From positions 1 to 40,050 of IMG/VR virus record IMGVR_UViG_3300047510_001522: a DNA stretch of 40,050 bases, one strand, 5' to 3'. Numbering within the stretch: position 1 is the first letter of the stretch; each line of letters opens with the position of its first letter. Positions 9,364 through 17,179 of the stretch are shown here, in pieces. Both the position numbers and the translations under genes were made by a program. The DNA comes from a virus. The notes below the pieces were generated by a model, which saw only the letters and a list, made by a program, of their open reading frames with translations, was not told the origin of the DNA and ran no database searches.

Positions 9364-10746
9364 TCAGTCGTTAGTTTTAGAAGTAAAATTACTAGTACTA
9401 TTGAATATAGCCGATTGTGGTATTCCAGGTACACCAAGTTTTGCTAACAAATCAAACAATTTTGCGGTAACCGTTGGATTAAAGAACGCTGGTCCGGTCG
9501 ATGTTAATACTGTAGCGGTTGATAATACTCGAACCAAATCAGTCAACCACGTTGCCAACTCACCGCCCAACACCATTGGTTGTGTTGTATCGTTTGGTGA
9601 CGCCCCTATAAATATCTTTTTACCCGATATTGTGTAGTTTCCTGAGGTTCCCTGGGAAATATCGTTTGTTACATTTATATTAATAGAACGACCCGAAAAT
9701 ATTAAATCTCTGGGGGTTGATATCTCGATGTCTCTTTCCGCCGTAATAAACACAGATTTACCAGAATCTATGGTAATCGATTCTACTGCACTTAGATTTA
9801 TTTCCTTTTTCGCAAACAGAGATATTTCATTTACTTTACTGTTTAAAATAACTCTATCTGAATTCAAGAATATTTGTGCCCCAGTATACTTTGTAGAATC
9901 AGATGATTCTGTTGACCGTAAATGAGCTATACTAGATTTGGTAGCTGGATCTAGTACTACTTTTTCGTCTACTAGCATCCAAATACTACTTTTGTCTTTA
10001 TTAATATCTTCGTAGGTTAATCCGTATGGACCTCCAGCAACAGTTTCGTTAGTACCATCGTTATTAATATCAATAGATGTAACTTTATCTGGACTTTGAC
10101 CAACCGAAAATATTAGGTTTGCTTGTGGTGCTGGGGTATTTGGGTTACTGAACAAGCTAGAACCAAAACGAATGGTGTTTCCAAATCTTCCGTTTATAAT
10201 TAAGTCCCCTTCATTTGGACGAATCATACGAACTGAAGGGTTCTCACTGAATTCATCACCTAAACTGAATTGTTGTTTCATTCCCCACGGACGATATGGA
10301 GTCCCTCCTTGAGCGGCAATTTGAGCAGCGTCACTTCTATCTACCGATTGTACTTGTGGAGAAAATCTGTCACTCAACCCCGGCCACGAACTTTCCGTAA
10401 CTTTATTGGTAGAGTTGATTCTACGTGTGTAGAACAATCGCCCTAAAGAATAAAATACCAACACTAATTCATTTTTTAGTGGGTATTCTCGTATACTAGA
10501 GTCTATTGGTGCTACCCAATTTAACTTATCTTTTGGAACATCACGGTCACCTGGAATGAACCTTACTTGTATCATTCCCACATTACTTCCATCTACTGCA
10601 TATTGAGGATGTAATTCGTTTAAAATAACATCTTCAACCAATCCGTCTTGATATGGAGTGGGTTGTGTTACAGCAAACCGCGGGAACTGCGATGCTCCCA
10701 GTTGGTTGATATCTATGTTATATGCGGTCGGTCCAAATGATGACAC
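9364..10746 (-). CDS. Baseplate hub/spike protein, T4 gp5-like without lysozyme domain
   Basis: 460 aa. Residues about 38-115 look like the gp5 N-terminal OB-fold (VEDVILNELHPQYAVDG then MIQVRFIPGDRDV). Residues about 180-400 are a series of short beta repeats (VILNSKVNEISLFAKKEINL, SVFITAERDIEISTPRDLIF) typical of a triple-stranded beta-helix spike, as in gp5C/VgrG. T4 gp5 has a lysozyme domain between these parts; none is visible here, so wall digestion must come from another protein. A segment with DINNDGTNE may bind a metal ion. Its start directly abuts the stop of the upstream 127-aa gene. Confidence 0.85.
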   Translation of the reverse strand: MSSFGPTAYNIDINQLGASQFPRFAVTQPTPYQDGLVEDVILNELHPQYAVDGSNVGMIQVRFIPGDRDVPKDKLNWVAPIDSSIREYPLKNELVLVFYSLGRLFYTRRINSTNKVTESSWPGLSDRFSPQVQSVDRSDAAQIAAQGGTPYRPWGMKQQFSLGDEFSENPSVRMIRPNEGDLIINGRFGNTIRFGSSLFSNPNTPAPQANLIFSVGQSPDKVTSIDINNDGTNETVAGGPYGLTYEDINKDKSSIWMLVDEKVVLDPATKSSIAHLRSTESSDSTKYTGAQIFLNSDRVILNSKVNEISLFAKKEINLSAVESITIDSGKSVFITAERDIEISTPRDLIFSGRSININVTNDISQGTSGNYTISGKKIFIGASPNDTTQPMVLGGELATWLTDLVRVLSTATVLTSTGPAFFNPTVTAKLFDLLAKLGVPGIPQSAIFNSTSNFTSKTND

Positions 10747-11130
10747 TTACTTCTCCGCAAAAACATCATCCAAGTCCTTCACATCTTCTTGAAGGTCTTG
10801 GATTTCTGTAGTTATATCCTTAAGTAATGCTTCTTTTTCCGATTCCGACAACAATCCTTCTAATGAGGCATTAGATTTGACCCCGACCGACACAATTCTT
10901 TGTGCGATTTGAGCAACACGTACTAAATGTTCATCATTTTTGACATTGACTTCCAAAAATCCCTGCACAATCGGTCCAATCACAGCCGCATCTTCTGGAG
11001 TACGAATGAGTTGGACCATTTTCATAATAAACGAGTTGATTTGTGCCCGTTTACTATCAGTATTTTTGTGTATTTCAGTAAAAATGTCGGCTAGACTTTT
11101 TCCATCATACAGTTCCGAATTAATATCCAT
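10747..11130 (-). CDS. Small helical protein at head of baseplate operon
   Basis: 127 aa, all-helical appearance, no membrane segment. The C-terminal 45 residues are a strongly acidic coiled coil (LKDITTEIQDLQEDVKDLDD). It is the first gene of the structural run; its ATG follows a GGGGG-type ribosome-binding site five bases upstream (GGGGGTCTTT then ATG). The stop touches the gp5-like start, so it is probably a hub partner or chaperone. I do not recognise the family. Confidence 0.75.
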   Translation of the reverse strand: MDINSELYDGKSLADIFTEIHKNTDSKRAQINSFIMKMVQLIRTPEDAAVIGPIVQGFLEVNVKNDEHLVRVAQIAQRIVSVGVKSNASLEGLLSESEKEALLKDITTEIQDLQEDVKDLDDVFAEK

Positions 11131-11169
11131 AAAGACCCCCTAAATTCCTATATTATAAATAGATAGGAT

Positions 11170-11916
11170 TTATTTTTTATACGAGAAATATGTGGTTGGG
11201 TCCGAAAGATGTCCGTTGCGTCTAAACTCACCAAGCATCTTCAAAATCTGGGGTCGCATCTTGTTGATGACCTTAGTGATATGGGCAGTCTTATAGTTAG
11301 TCATTTCCCGTACCATAAGGTATAGGGCTTTTTTGTTAAAATTATCAATATTATCAATGCGTTCTATAAGTTTTACTATTGCCGCCGCAATTTCCTTGTC
11401 TCGCTTCTTCTTAAAAAAGCGGTCAAGATTGAATTCCCAGTATTCTACCAACAGTTTTAGGAATTCCTTCATGTCTACCGTAGAATCCCGTGTTTCCGGC
11501 TCTACGACAAGCATTTCTTCCAAACTAAATGAATCTTCCGTTTGGTCTGAGAAGTACAGTACTCGTTTTTCTTCTTTATAGGAGTTATTATTGTGTAAAA
11601 TCAAATAATTTTTAGCTATGACACTAAAGTAGGAGAATGCTTTACCTTTATCTTCAGTAAATTTATGAAGATTGATAACCAGAAAGGAGACTACCTGCGC
11701 TTTGATTTCATCGAAGGTACCCTCCATATATGGAAATTTGAACCGATTGATAACATTCTCTGCTAGCTTATCAAGCGGTCCTTGTATTTTACTTCTAAAT
11801 AATTGTTCTCTTACATCTAAATCGTCAGATTTATTGTATGCGATTATTGCCTTTTCAGTTTCTTCTGTGAAATAGACCTTATCGTTCTTCTTCCTCGCTG
11901 GGGTTGTTGTCGCCAT
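11170..11916 (-). CDS. Late-transcription sigma factor, T4 gp55-like
   Basis: 248 aa. The region about residues 75-130 resembles sigma region 2 of gp55-type factors (KAFSYFSVIAKNYLILHNNN then SYKEEKRVLYFSD), and the C-terminal half has a helix-turn-helix-like ALYLMVREMTNYKTAHITKVI stretch. T4 gp55 is 185 aa, so this is a longer variant. Such factors replace sigma70 on host RNA polymerase to read late promoters. A GGAG site precedes the ATG. The upstream TM gene overlaps its 5' end by 38 bases. It lies at the entrance to the structural genes it would activate. Confidence 0.75.
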   Translation of the reverse strand: MATTTPARKKNDKVYFTEETEKAIIAYNKSDDLDVREQLFRSKIQGPLDKLAENVINRFKFPYMEGTFDEIKAQVVSFLVINLHKFTEDKGKAFSYFSVIAKNYLILHNNNSYKEEKRVLYFSDQTEDSFSLEEMLVVEPETRDSTVDMKEFLKLLVEYWEFNLDRFFKKKRDKEIAAAIVKLIERIDNIDNFNKKALYLMVREMTNYKTAHITKVINKMRPQILKMLGEFRRNGHLSDPTTYFSYKK

Positions 11917-12172
11917 TACGTGTCTCCGTAACGAATGCGTATAATAAATCTACACATTCTACCAATTGTTTAAAAACATTTCCTACTTCGTCATCTTGTT
12001 CAAAGATTTGACGGTCATCAAAATGCCTCATCAGTCTTACAGTCGCATTTGTTCGACCATAAAACTGATTGATGACATCTTCTAATTCTTCGTTCTTTCT
12101 TAACAGGTTATATGTTGCGAAAGATAACACCGCAACTAGAATTGTCAAGAGTGCAACCAAAAATATTAACAT
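11879..12172 (-). CDS. Single-pass membrane protein
   Basis: 97 aa. Residues 1-24 are a hydrophobic segment (MLIFLVALLTILVAVLSF), followed by a charged helical cytoplasmic part with many Glu/Asp and a Glu-rich C-terminus. The N-terminal helix could be an uncleaved signal anchor. It overlaps the transglycosylase-like gene by one base at its start and the sigma-factor gene by 38 bases at its end. Function unknown. Confidence 0.7.
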   Translation of the reverse strand: MLIFLVALLTILVAVLSFATYNLLRKNEELEDVINQFYGRTNATVRLMRHFDDRQIFEQDDEVGNVFKQLVECVDLLYAFVTETRNGDNNPSEEEER

Positions 12173-12699
12173 TAGAAATTTTCCCGTAATTTATACTTGT
12201 TGAATTCCTCTAAATAATCACGAATTGAGGTTCCGTTTGCATCCGTTCGACCATGCATATCTCCGTTCACAAAATACTTCTTCACATTCCCCGCACCAGC
12301 CAAATGAGCGGCGGCGAGAACACCAGAACGGGTAATACGAACTCCCTTAAACTTTTTACCTTCGTAATTTTCGATAATACGGTCCAGTAGAGAGTTATTC
12401 TCTCTCATATACTTCACCATCACGCTGTCCTGTAATTCAGGATTGCGTAGGAATTGATTCTTTGATATATTGAACCCCAGCACCTTAACCGTGCGTGGGT
12501 CAAATTGATACTTTCCCATCATACCAAACCGATTAACTACATGCGGAGTATTGTCGCTCTCCCTTTGCGCCATATGGTCAAGGAACTTTTCCAATTCTGT
12601 TGGTTCTGACCGCACGATGCCATCTGGTATATGGACCTTCTTAATTGTCCCTGCTAACAAAACCATTAATGCTACCGTAAGAATAGAAAGGTACTTCAT
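12172..12699 (-). CDS. Secreted lytic transglycosylase/lysozyme-like protein
   Basis: 175 aa. Residues 1-18 form a signal-like hydrophobic segment. Residues about 40-80 carry a lysozyme-superfamily pattern: FLDHMAQRESDNTPHVVN with a likely catalytic Glu in QRESDN, then GMMGKYQFDPRT. Later LAAAHLAGAGNVKKYF and a DANGTSIRDYL end resemble SLT-type domains found in phage and bacterial wall enzymes. Strong AGGAGG ribosome site before the ATG. It follows the IMPDH-like gene. Role: peptidoglycan cleavage in the periplasm, either at lysis or during infection (inference). Confidence 0.7.
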   Translation of the reverse strand: MKYLSILTVALMVLLAGTIKKVHIPDGIVRSEPTELEKFLDHMAQRESDNTPHVVNRFGMMGKYQFDPRTVKVLGFNISKNQFLRNPELQDSVMVKYMRENNSLLDRIIENYEGKKFKGVRITRSGVLAAAHLAGAGNVKKYFVNGDMHGRTDANGTSIRDYLEEFNKYKLRENF

Positions 12700-12710
12700 A
12701 TATCCTCCTA

Positions 12711-13742
12711 TTAGAGTAAATGTGGTTGTGCCTCACGAACACCGGCATTAGTCACCACCACATATTCTGGAAAATACTCCCGAAGATTGTTTGCACCAGC
12801 ATAAGATAATGCAGAACGCAATCCGTCAAGAAGTCCATCCACCACAAACTTCACCTTACCCTTAAATGGTACGATAGTTGATTCACCTTCAACATTCCGT
12901 GTTGCTTGACCGTGGATACTCTTTGTTTCCAACGATGCCGCACCACGATACCGCTTATACAACCCATTTGCCTTCTCAATCATCGGGCCTGGAGCTTCCT
13001 TCGTTCCTGCGATAAGTGAACCGAGGATAACGGAATTTGCTCCAACTCCCAGTGCCTTCGCAATGTCACCACCATTCCGAATACCACCACATGCGATAAT
13101 CGGAACTTGGACTGCATGTGAACAATTAATCAACGATGTCACATTTGGAACACCAAATCCCGTTTTGATACGGGTAGTACAAAGTGACCCACCACCAATC
13201 CCAACACGAATTGCATCAGCTCCTTCTTCTTGTAACCTAAGAGCCGCATCACCAGTTGCAACATTTCCTGCAACAATATCAATATGTGAAGGAAGGGTGT
13301 TCTTCATAGTACGAATTGCATCTACTACAAACTTATGGTACCCGTGTGCAACATCAATCAAAATAATATTGGCTCCGTTCTTAACTAACTCTTGTGCTCG
13401 TTCTAAGTAATCGCCATTAGCACCGACTGCTGCCATCACATGCGGTGTAAACCAATCCTTGTTCTTTACATTATTGGTAACTCTAAGTACTTGTTCGGCT
13501 TCTTCTTCAATTGTATAAAAACGATGAATACATCCGATTCCACCAAGTGCTGCCATTGCGATTGCCATTTCACTATCACATACTGTGTCCATTGGAGATG
13601 CAACAAGTGGAACCCTAATTCTATAATTAGTAGTCAGTTGTGTAGATAGGTCAATATTCTGACGAGATTCAATATCCGAATATGCAGGGATAAGTTGAAT
13701 ATCGTCGTAGGTGAGTGCTTGTTTACCGTGTAATTGTGTCAT
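12711..13742 (-). CDS. IMP dehydrogenase / GMP reductase family enzyme without CBS domains
   Basis: 343 aa from the ATG at 13742; a TTG at 13772 would add ten residues, but the ATG gives the usual family N-terminus (ALTYDDIQLIP). Single (beta/alpha)8 barrel, lacking the CBS insert of ordinary IMPDH. The catalytic loop is GIGGGSLCTTRIKTGFG with Cys188. The phosphate-binding motif normally reads DGG, but here it is ACGGI (Cys218), so the Asp that contacts the IMP ribose hydroxyls is replaced. The flap lacks the Arg-Tyr dyad of IMPDH, while the end (VTNAGVREAQPHLL) is IMPDH-like. The reaction could therefore be IMP oxidation, GMP reduction or use of a deoxynucleotide. It overlaps the glycosyltransferase stop by 20 bases. 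Confidence 0.85.
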   Translation of the reverse strand: MTQLHGKQALTYDDIQLIPAYSDIESRQNIDLSTQLTTNYRIRVPLVASPMDTVCDSEMAIAMAALGGIGCIHRFYTIEEEAEQVLRVTNNVKNKDWFTPHVMAAVGANGDYLERAQELVKNGANIILIDVAHGYHKFVVDAIRTMKNTLPSHIDIVAGNVATGDAALRLQEEGADAIRVGIGGGSLCTTRIKTGFGVPNVTSLINCSHAVQVPIIACGGIRNGGDIAKALGVGANSVILGSLIAGTKEAPGPMIEKANGLYKRYRGAASLETKSIHGQATRNVEGESTIVPFKGKVKFVVDGLLDGLRSALSYAGANNLREYFPEYVVVTNAGVREAQPHLL

Positions 13743-14358
13743 AATAGTCGTTTTGTTTGCGTTGACGGTCAATATCCTTGATGTGATACAGACTCCATTC
13801 TTCTTCTGCTGGTAATGAAGCTGTGGTGTTATATCCTACAATGCGTTCGTGTACTGTTCCTTGCCACTTAATATGTTCAGCATTCTTATATAAACGAGTC
13901 TGATAGTCTGGGAACATTACCCAACCTTTTTCATTGATTCTCCATCCCCAACGACGAATATCCTCATCAGTTAATCCACCCACAATATTCACGCGAGGAA
14001 TCATAAACAAATCTACATGCTTATTGTTATCTACAATATCATGCATATAGTTGAGAAGATTACTATGAAACTTTTCGTCCGCATCAACTTGGAAAATGTA
14101 TTCTCCGTTACACTTACTGTTCAAGAAATTCTTGTGTTCACCGAAGTTGTGATTAAGTTCGTGACTATACAGTTGGATTAAATCTGCGTTCTCATAGTCA
14201 TATAACATACTTGTGGTGAACGGGTCGGTAGAATTATCGTCCACGACAACAATTTCATCGCCGGTTTGCTCACAGTGTGGAACAAGCTGATCAATGAGTT
14301 CACGAATGTATTCACCTTCGTTATGTGTTGTAATAGCAAAAGAAATGAGCGGTGTCAT
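13723..14358 (-). CDS. Glycosyltransferase family 2 (GT-A fold)
   Basis: 211 aa. The N-terminus has the family 2 start ISFAITTHNEGEYI, then EIVVVDDNSTD (nucleotide-sugar site) and FQVDADEKFH, a DxD-type metal motif. No membrane segment. Likely transfers a sugar from a nucleotide donor to phage DNA, a virion protein or a host surface glycan; the target is not visible. Its start overlaps the stop of the 49-aa membrane protein as ATGA and its end overlaps the IMPDH-family gene, so all three are coupled. Confidence 0.85.
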   Translation of the reverse strand: MTPLISFAITTHNEGEYIRELIDQLVPHCEQTGDEIVVVDDNSTDPFTTSMLYDYENADLIQLYSHELNHNFGEHKNFLNSKCNGEYIFQVDADEKFHSNLLNYMHDIVDNNKHVDLFMIPRVNIVGGLTDEDIRRWGWRINEKGWVMFPDYQTRLYKNAEHIKWQGTVHERIVGYNTTASLPAEEEWSLYHIKDIDRQRKQNDYYDTITR

Positions 14359-14504
14359 TGTAGTTTTTCTTTAAGGTACTTGAAAAGTTCTTGAAATAGA
14401 ACAAAAGTCACAAATCCCAAATAGATAACCCCCAATACAGCGATTATTATAAGTGATACAATAACATATATCGTTCCCCGTAAAATGTCAAGTAGTGTAT
14501 TCAT
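14355..14504 (-). CDS. 49-aa single-pass membrane protein
   Basis: Starts at ATG 14504, overlapping the UV-endonuclease stop as ATGA, with GGGAG five bases upstream, and ends overlapping the glycosyltransferase start as ATGA. The peptide has one hydrophobic segment from about residue 11 to 38 (YVIVSLIIIAVLGVIYLGF) and a basic amphipathic tail (FKYLKEKL). Such perfectly interlocked overlaps on both sides make it a real gene. Function unknown. Confidence 0.75.
   Translation of the reverse strand: MNTLLDILRGTIYVIVSLIIIAVLGVIYLGFVTFVLFQELFKYLKEKLQ
14463..14491 (-). promoter_or_regulatory. Possible internal promoter inside the 49-aa gene
   Basis: Minus strand TTGACA, 17 bases, TATGTT within the coding sequence. 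It would drive the glycosyltransferase and IMPDH-family genes separately from the UV endonuclease. Could be chance in AT-rich coding DNA. Confidence 0.35.
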
Positions 14505-15400
14505 ACTAACTCCCGATATTTGAATAGTGCTAGTTCTTTAGCTTTTGCTTCGAGGTCAACATCCAACGTGAGTCCAAAATCGTCAATACGAGAAAAGACA
14601 TAATCAGCATGAGCCCGAGGATTGCCTGTAACATTTTCATTGATATTTTTACTCTCACTATAATGGAAAAGTGGTGTGATACCTTCCGGCCAAGTGCCGG
14701 CGGCAAGTTCTGCTGCTTCTTGGGTGGTCAATCCATCGGGGTGAAACTGATGATGGAAATAGTCGAAGGTAAGTGGAATACCCAACTCTGTGTGTAGGTA
14801 TGTAAACAGTTGAACGACAGAGAATGAGTTTTCTTTGTCATCGTTCTCGACCACCATACGAGCTTGTAGATTCGGTGACAACCTGCGGAAATTGTCAATC
14901 CATCGTTGAGCAGTTTCTTCGGAGAAGTTCATACCCACATGAATATTGATTGCGTTGTAGGGAGTTGTATCAAGCCCCATAAGGTCAAATACTTCGGAAT
15001 GTAGTTCCAAGTCTTTGATAGAATTCTCTACAGCTTTAGGATTTGTTGACCCCAACTTTACAAAGTGGTCAGGGTGAGCGGTAATACGTTGGCCCGTATG
15101 CTTTGCGAAGTTACCGCAGAGTCGTAAGGTACTGGCAATCTCAAAGAAGTCTGGAAGACTTGTGGACTTGTATTCGGTACCCCACGGAAAGATACCAGAC
15201 CCCATACGAAACACTTTGACACCATTATCGGCATTCCACATAAGGATTTCAAGGAGGTCTTTGGTATTTGCAAGTGCAAGTTCAGAAGCGTATTTAATGC
15301 CCTTAGCCTCGAACGTGGCCTTACGCATGGCACGTCCCGTGGTAATACCCTTCTCATTTAGTGTATTGTTGATGCAACAGTAACCAATGTTGATAGGCAC
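14501..15400 (-). CDS. uvsE: UV damage endonuclease UvsE/UvdE family
   Basis: 299 aa. The start is taken as GTG at 15400, because it gives the family opening (INIGYCCINNTL) and has a GGGGG site five bases upstream; a TTG at 15412 is the longer alternative. TIM-barrel repair enzyme: MGSGIFPWGTEY, RITAHPDHFVKLGS, ELHSEVFDLMGLD, INIHVGM, VVENDDKENSFSV and LTFDYFHHQFHP carry the metal-binding His/Asp/Glu residues. The family nicks DNA 5' of UV photoproducts. A sigma70-type promoter lies just upstream (15428-15456), so it is likely expressed early by host polymerase. Confidence 0.93.
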   Translation of the reverse strand: MPINIGYCCINNTLNEKGITTGRAMRKATFEAKGIKYASELALANTKDLLEILMWNADNGVKVFRMGSGIFPWGTEYKSTSLPDFFEIASTLRLCGNFAKHTGQRITAHPDHFVKLGSTNPKAVENSIKDLELHSEVFDLMGLDTTPYNAINIHVGMNFSEETAQRWIDNFRRLSPNLQARMVVENDDKENSFSVVQLFTYLHTELGIPLTFDYFHHQFHPDGLTTQEAAELAAGTWPEGITPLFHYSESKNINENVTGNPRAHADYVFSRIDDFGLTLDVDLEAKAKELALFKYRELV

Positions 15401-15427
15401 AAAAACCCCCAATTAAGTAGTATACTA

Positions 15428-15456
15428 AATATACACCAAATTGGGGCTTTTGTCAA
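15428..15456 (-). promoter_or_regulatory. Sigma70-type promoter for UV endonuclease
   Basis: Minus strand TTGACA, 17 bases, TATATT; start of transcription expected about 20 bases before the GTG at 15400. A CCCCAATT/AATTGGGG inverted repeat overlaps the spacer and the leader, and may serve as an operator or leader hairpin. Confidence 0.75.
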
Positions 15457-15471
15457 GTACTAATTTATTAA

Positions 15472-16494
15472 TTATCTTTTATCTATTATCTGCGATTTAT
15501 AGAGTCTTGCTACTGGATTATTTATCCATAGCTCAGTATTGTCCCAATTAAATCCAGGTTCCATCCAATCAGGAATACCATTTCCATTTAAGTCTAAATA
15601 TTGACTTAACGTGTCCTTAGCGGGTACTTGGACTTCTTTTATTACAGGAACTTCAATTATTTGTGGTTCTGGGGTGTTTATAGTGTCACCATATAGTTTC
15701 AGCGGTTTTGGTTCTTGCTCTTTTTGTTCTCTCTTTTGTAAAAAGTTATATGCCAGTACTAAGCAGATAGAAAGAGGGTCAAACACCAGTACGATAACTA
15801 ATATGAACCACTTAACCACCGTGTCTAACGGAACACCAATTGCACGAGAAATATAAACGAAGGTTCCAATATCTGAGTTTGTTGTGATTGCAACATCTGT
15901 GGTCAAACTCTTTGCTTTCAAACTATCACGTTGTGCCGACGCTTGATTGATTTCTTTTTGTAATGTGTTTGCAGTTCTATTCAATTCTGTTAAACTATTT
16001 TGTGCTGACCGAATAGATGTATTAGAACCCGTGGTACTTTTACTAATAAGATTATCAATACGATTTTCTTGTTGACCACGAAGTGATATGATTTGGTCTA
16101 ATCGTTGCGTCTTTCGTTGTATTTCTTCATCAAGTGTTTGTGCTTGTGAATTTAATATTTGCACTTCTGCGTTCATCTTTAATGGGTCAGCTGCAACCTT
16201 TGCATATGCAGACGATAGATATCCATAGATACCCGCTGATGTAATACCGATAAGCACAACGCTTGCCACCAACATATAACTTTTTAGTACTTTTGGTATT
16301 TCACTCCAATAACGATATAAGAACGAAATACCCACCAACTTACCTAATTCCAAAGCACCAGCCATTACCATCGCTGCAGTGGCTGCTCCTGCAAACAACG
16401 TGCCAATACCTGTTACAGAAAACAGTGCAGCTGTTGCTGCAATTGTTAACGCTGTAAATGACACTAGTGTTTTGAAATTAAAAATTTTACTCAT
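15472..16494 (-). CDS. Multi-pass membrane protein with long coiled coil and EF-hand-like tail
   Basis: 340 aa. Predicted membrane helices lie at about residues 10-30, 35-58, 72-95 and 225-250. Between the third and fourth is a coiled coil of about 95 residues (EIQRKTQRLDQIISLRGQQE and onward, heptad-like). After the last helix comes a Glu/Pro-rich linker and a calcium-loop-like DLNGNGIPDWMEPG near residue 305. The helix with FDPLSICLVLAYNFLQKRE recalls a family seen in T4-like phages. Ribosome site GGAG before the ATG; an intrinsic terminator sits just upstream. It probably spans the inner membrane with a periplasmic coiled coil; function unknown. Confidence 0.8.
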   Translation of the reverse strand: MSKIFNFKTLVSFTALTIAATAALFSVTGIGTLFAGAATAAMVMAGALELGKLVGISFLYRYWSEIPKVLKSYMLVASVVLIGITSAGIYGYLSSAYAKVAADPLKMNAEVQILNSQAQTLDEEIQRKTQRLDQIISLRGQQENRIDNLISKSTTGSNTSIRSAQNSLTELNRTANTLQKEINQASAQRDSLKAKSLTTDVAITTNSDIGTFVYISRAIGVPLDTVVKWFILVIVLVFDPLSICLVLAYNFLQKREQKEQEPKPLKLYGDTINTPEPQIIEVPVIKEVQVPAKDTLSQYLDLNGNGIPDWMEPGFNWDNTELWINNPVARLYKSQIIDKR

Positions 16495-16507
16495 ATATTC
16501 TCCAAAA

Positions 16508-16545
16508 GAAAACAGGCCGAACCAGTAAGAACCAGTCCGGCCCGT
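16508..16545 (-). terminator. Intrinsic terminator upstream of the 340-aa membrane protein
   Basis: On the minus strand ACGGGCCG and CGGCCTGT pair (8 bp with one G-U) around an 18-base loop that contains two copies of ACTGGTT, followed by TTTTCTTTT. It closes the hsp20/micropeptide transcript. The T-run directly precedes the GGAG site of the next gene. Confidence 0.6.
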
Positions 16546-16589
16546 TATATTTCTAGTTTATCTCCTCAATCTTAAAGGTTTTCACCAGA

Positions 16590-16627
16590 CATAACCGATG
16601 TGGATCACCTCCCGTTAATCGGTTATG
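16590..16627 (-). promoter_or_regulatory. Hairpin with a near-perfect Shine-Dalgarno in its loop
   Basis: A perfect 10-bp inverted repeat (CATAACCGAT / ATCGGTTATG) encloses an 18-base loop carrying GGGAGGTGATCC, an almost complete match to the 16S anti-Shine-Dalgarno partner. The only ATG behind it lies in the 3' arm and opens a six-codon frame. It sits between the micropeptide stop and the leader of the 340-aa membrane protein. May be a ribosome decoy, a translation regulator or a processing site. Confidence 0.5.
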
Positions 16628-16671
16628 TGGTTAGTACAGCAACTACACTTACATTCTACGCAACAGCACAT
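16615..16671 (-). CDS. 18-residue cysteine-rich micropeptide (metallothionein-like)
   Basis: An ATG at 16671 with a strong AGGAGG five bases upstream opens a reading frame encoding MCCCVECKCSCCTNHITD and then TAA. Seven of 18 residues are Cys, arranged as CCC, CxC and CC, plus one His. It follows the hsp20 gene by 28 bases. The spacing of the Cys residues resembles metal-cluster peptides, but no family can be named. The stop codon lies within a stable hairpin loop (16590-16627). Could be a real metal-binding peptide or a regulatory leader peptide sensing cysteine supply. Confidence 0.5.
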   Translation of the reverse strand: MCCCVECKCSCCTNHITD

Positions 16672-16699
16672 ACGAACCTCCTGTTGGTTAAAGTGTGAA

Positions 16700-17179
16700 T
16701 TACTTGATTGTAACCTTTGTACTTTCTGGTTCCTTTGTCAATTTTTGGATAGTAACCGTTAATAACCCGTTATCGAATTTTGCTCCGACTGCTGAGGCAT
16801 CCAATTGGTCACCGAGCTTAAATGAACGACTGAACGAACTACGCTTAAGTTCACGAAGCAGATAAACGGATTTATCAGTTTGCTCGTTCAATTGAGATGC
16901 GCCACCTGAAATAGTCAAGACACCTTCCTTGACCTCAATATCAATGTCATCCTTCTTGTAACCAGCGAGTTCTGCTTCAATTGTTACAGACTCGTCATTT
17001 GAAATTACATTGACCTTTGGATAGGCTGACTTTCCAAAAGGCTCTGCCCCAAAATGTTGAAAGAGTTCTGGGAAATCTCTTCGGGTAATTTCATCAAACA
17101 TCTTATCAAAGGTACTGATGAAATTGTCCCGACTGTTCAAAACCGTTGACCCGAATGGGCGAAATACTAAATGAGTCAT
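16700..17179 (-). CDS. Small heat shock protein, Hsp20/alpha-crystallin family
   Basis: 159 aa from the ATG at 17179, chosen because a perfect AGGAGG lies seven bases upstream. The alpha-crystallin domain spans about residues 50-150: YPKVNVISNDESVTIEAELAGYKKDDIDIEV, GVLTISGGA, LLRELKRSSFSRSFKLG and GLLTVTIQKL, with the FxRxFxLG motif. The end ESTKVTIK resembles the usual IPI-type tail but lacks it. It acts as an ATP-independent holdase. T4-like cyanophages also carry hsp20 genes, thought to help folding of phage proteins. Its long leader (17180-17300) carries repeats and hairpins described separately. Confidence 0.92.
   Translation of the reverse strand: MTHLVFRPFGSTVLNSRDNFISTFDKMFDEITRRDFPELFQHFGAEPFGKSAYPKVNVISNDESVTIEAELAGYKKDDIDIEVKEGVLTISGGASQLNEQTDKSVYLLRELKRSSFSRSFKLGDQLDASAVGAKFDNGLLTVTIQKLTKEPESTKVTIK

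Noticed and set aside
11148-11166. TATAAATA box before the structural operon
   Set aside because: It is on the plus strand and would point away from all genes.
16572-16592. Six-codon frame MSGENL after the hairpin
   Set aside because: Too short, and the Shine-Dalgarno is 15 bases away; reported only as part of the regulatory hairpin.
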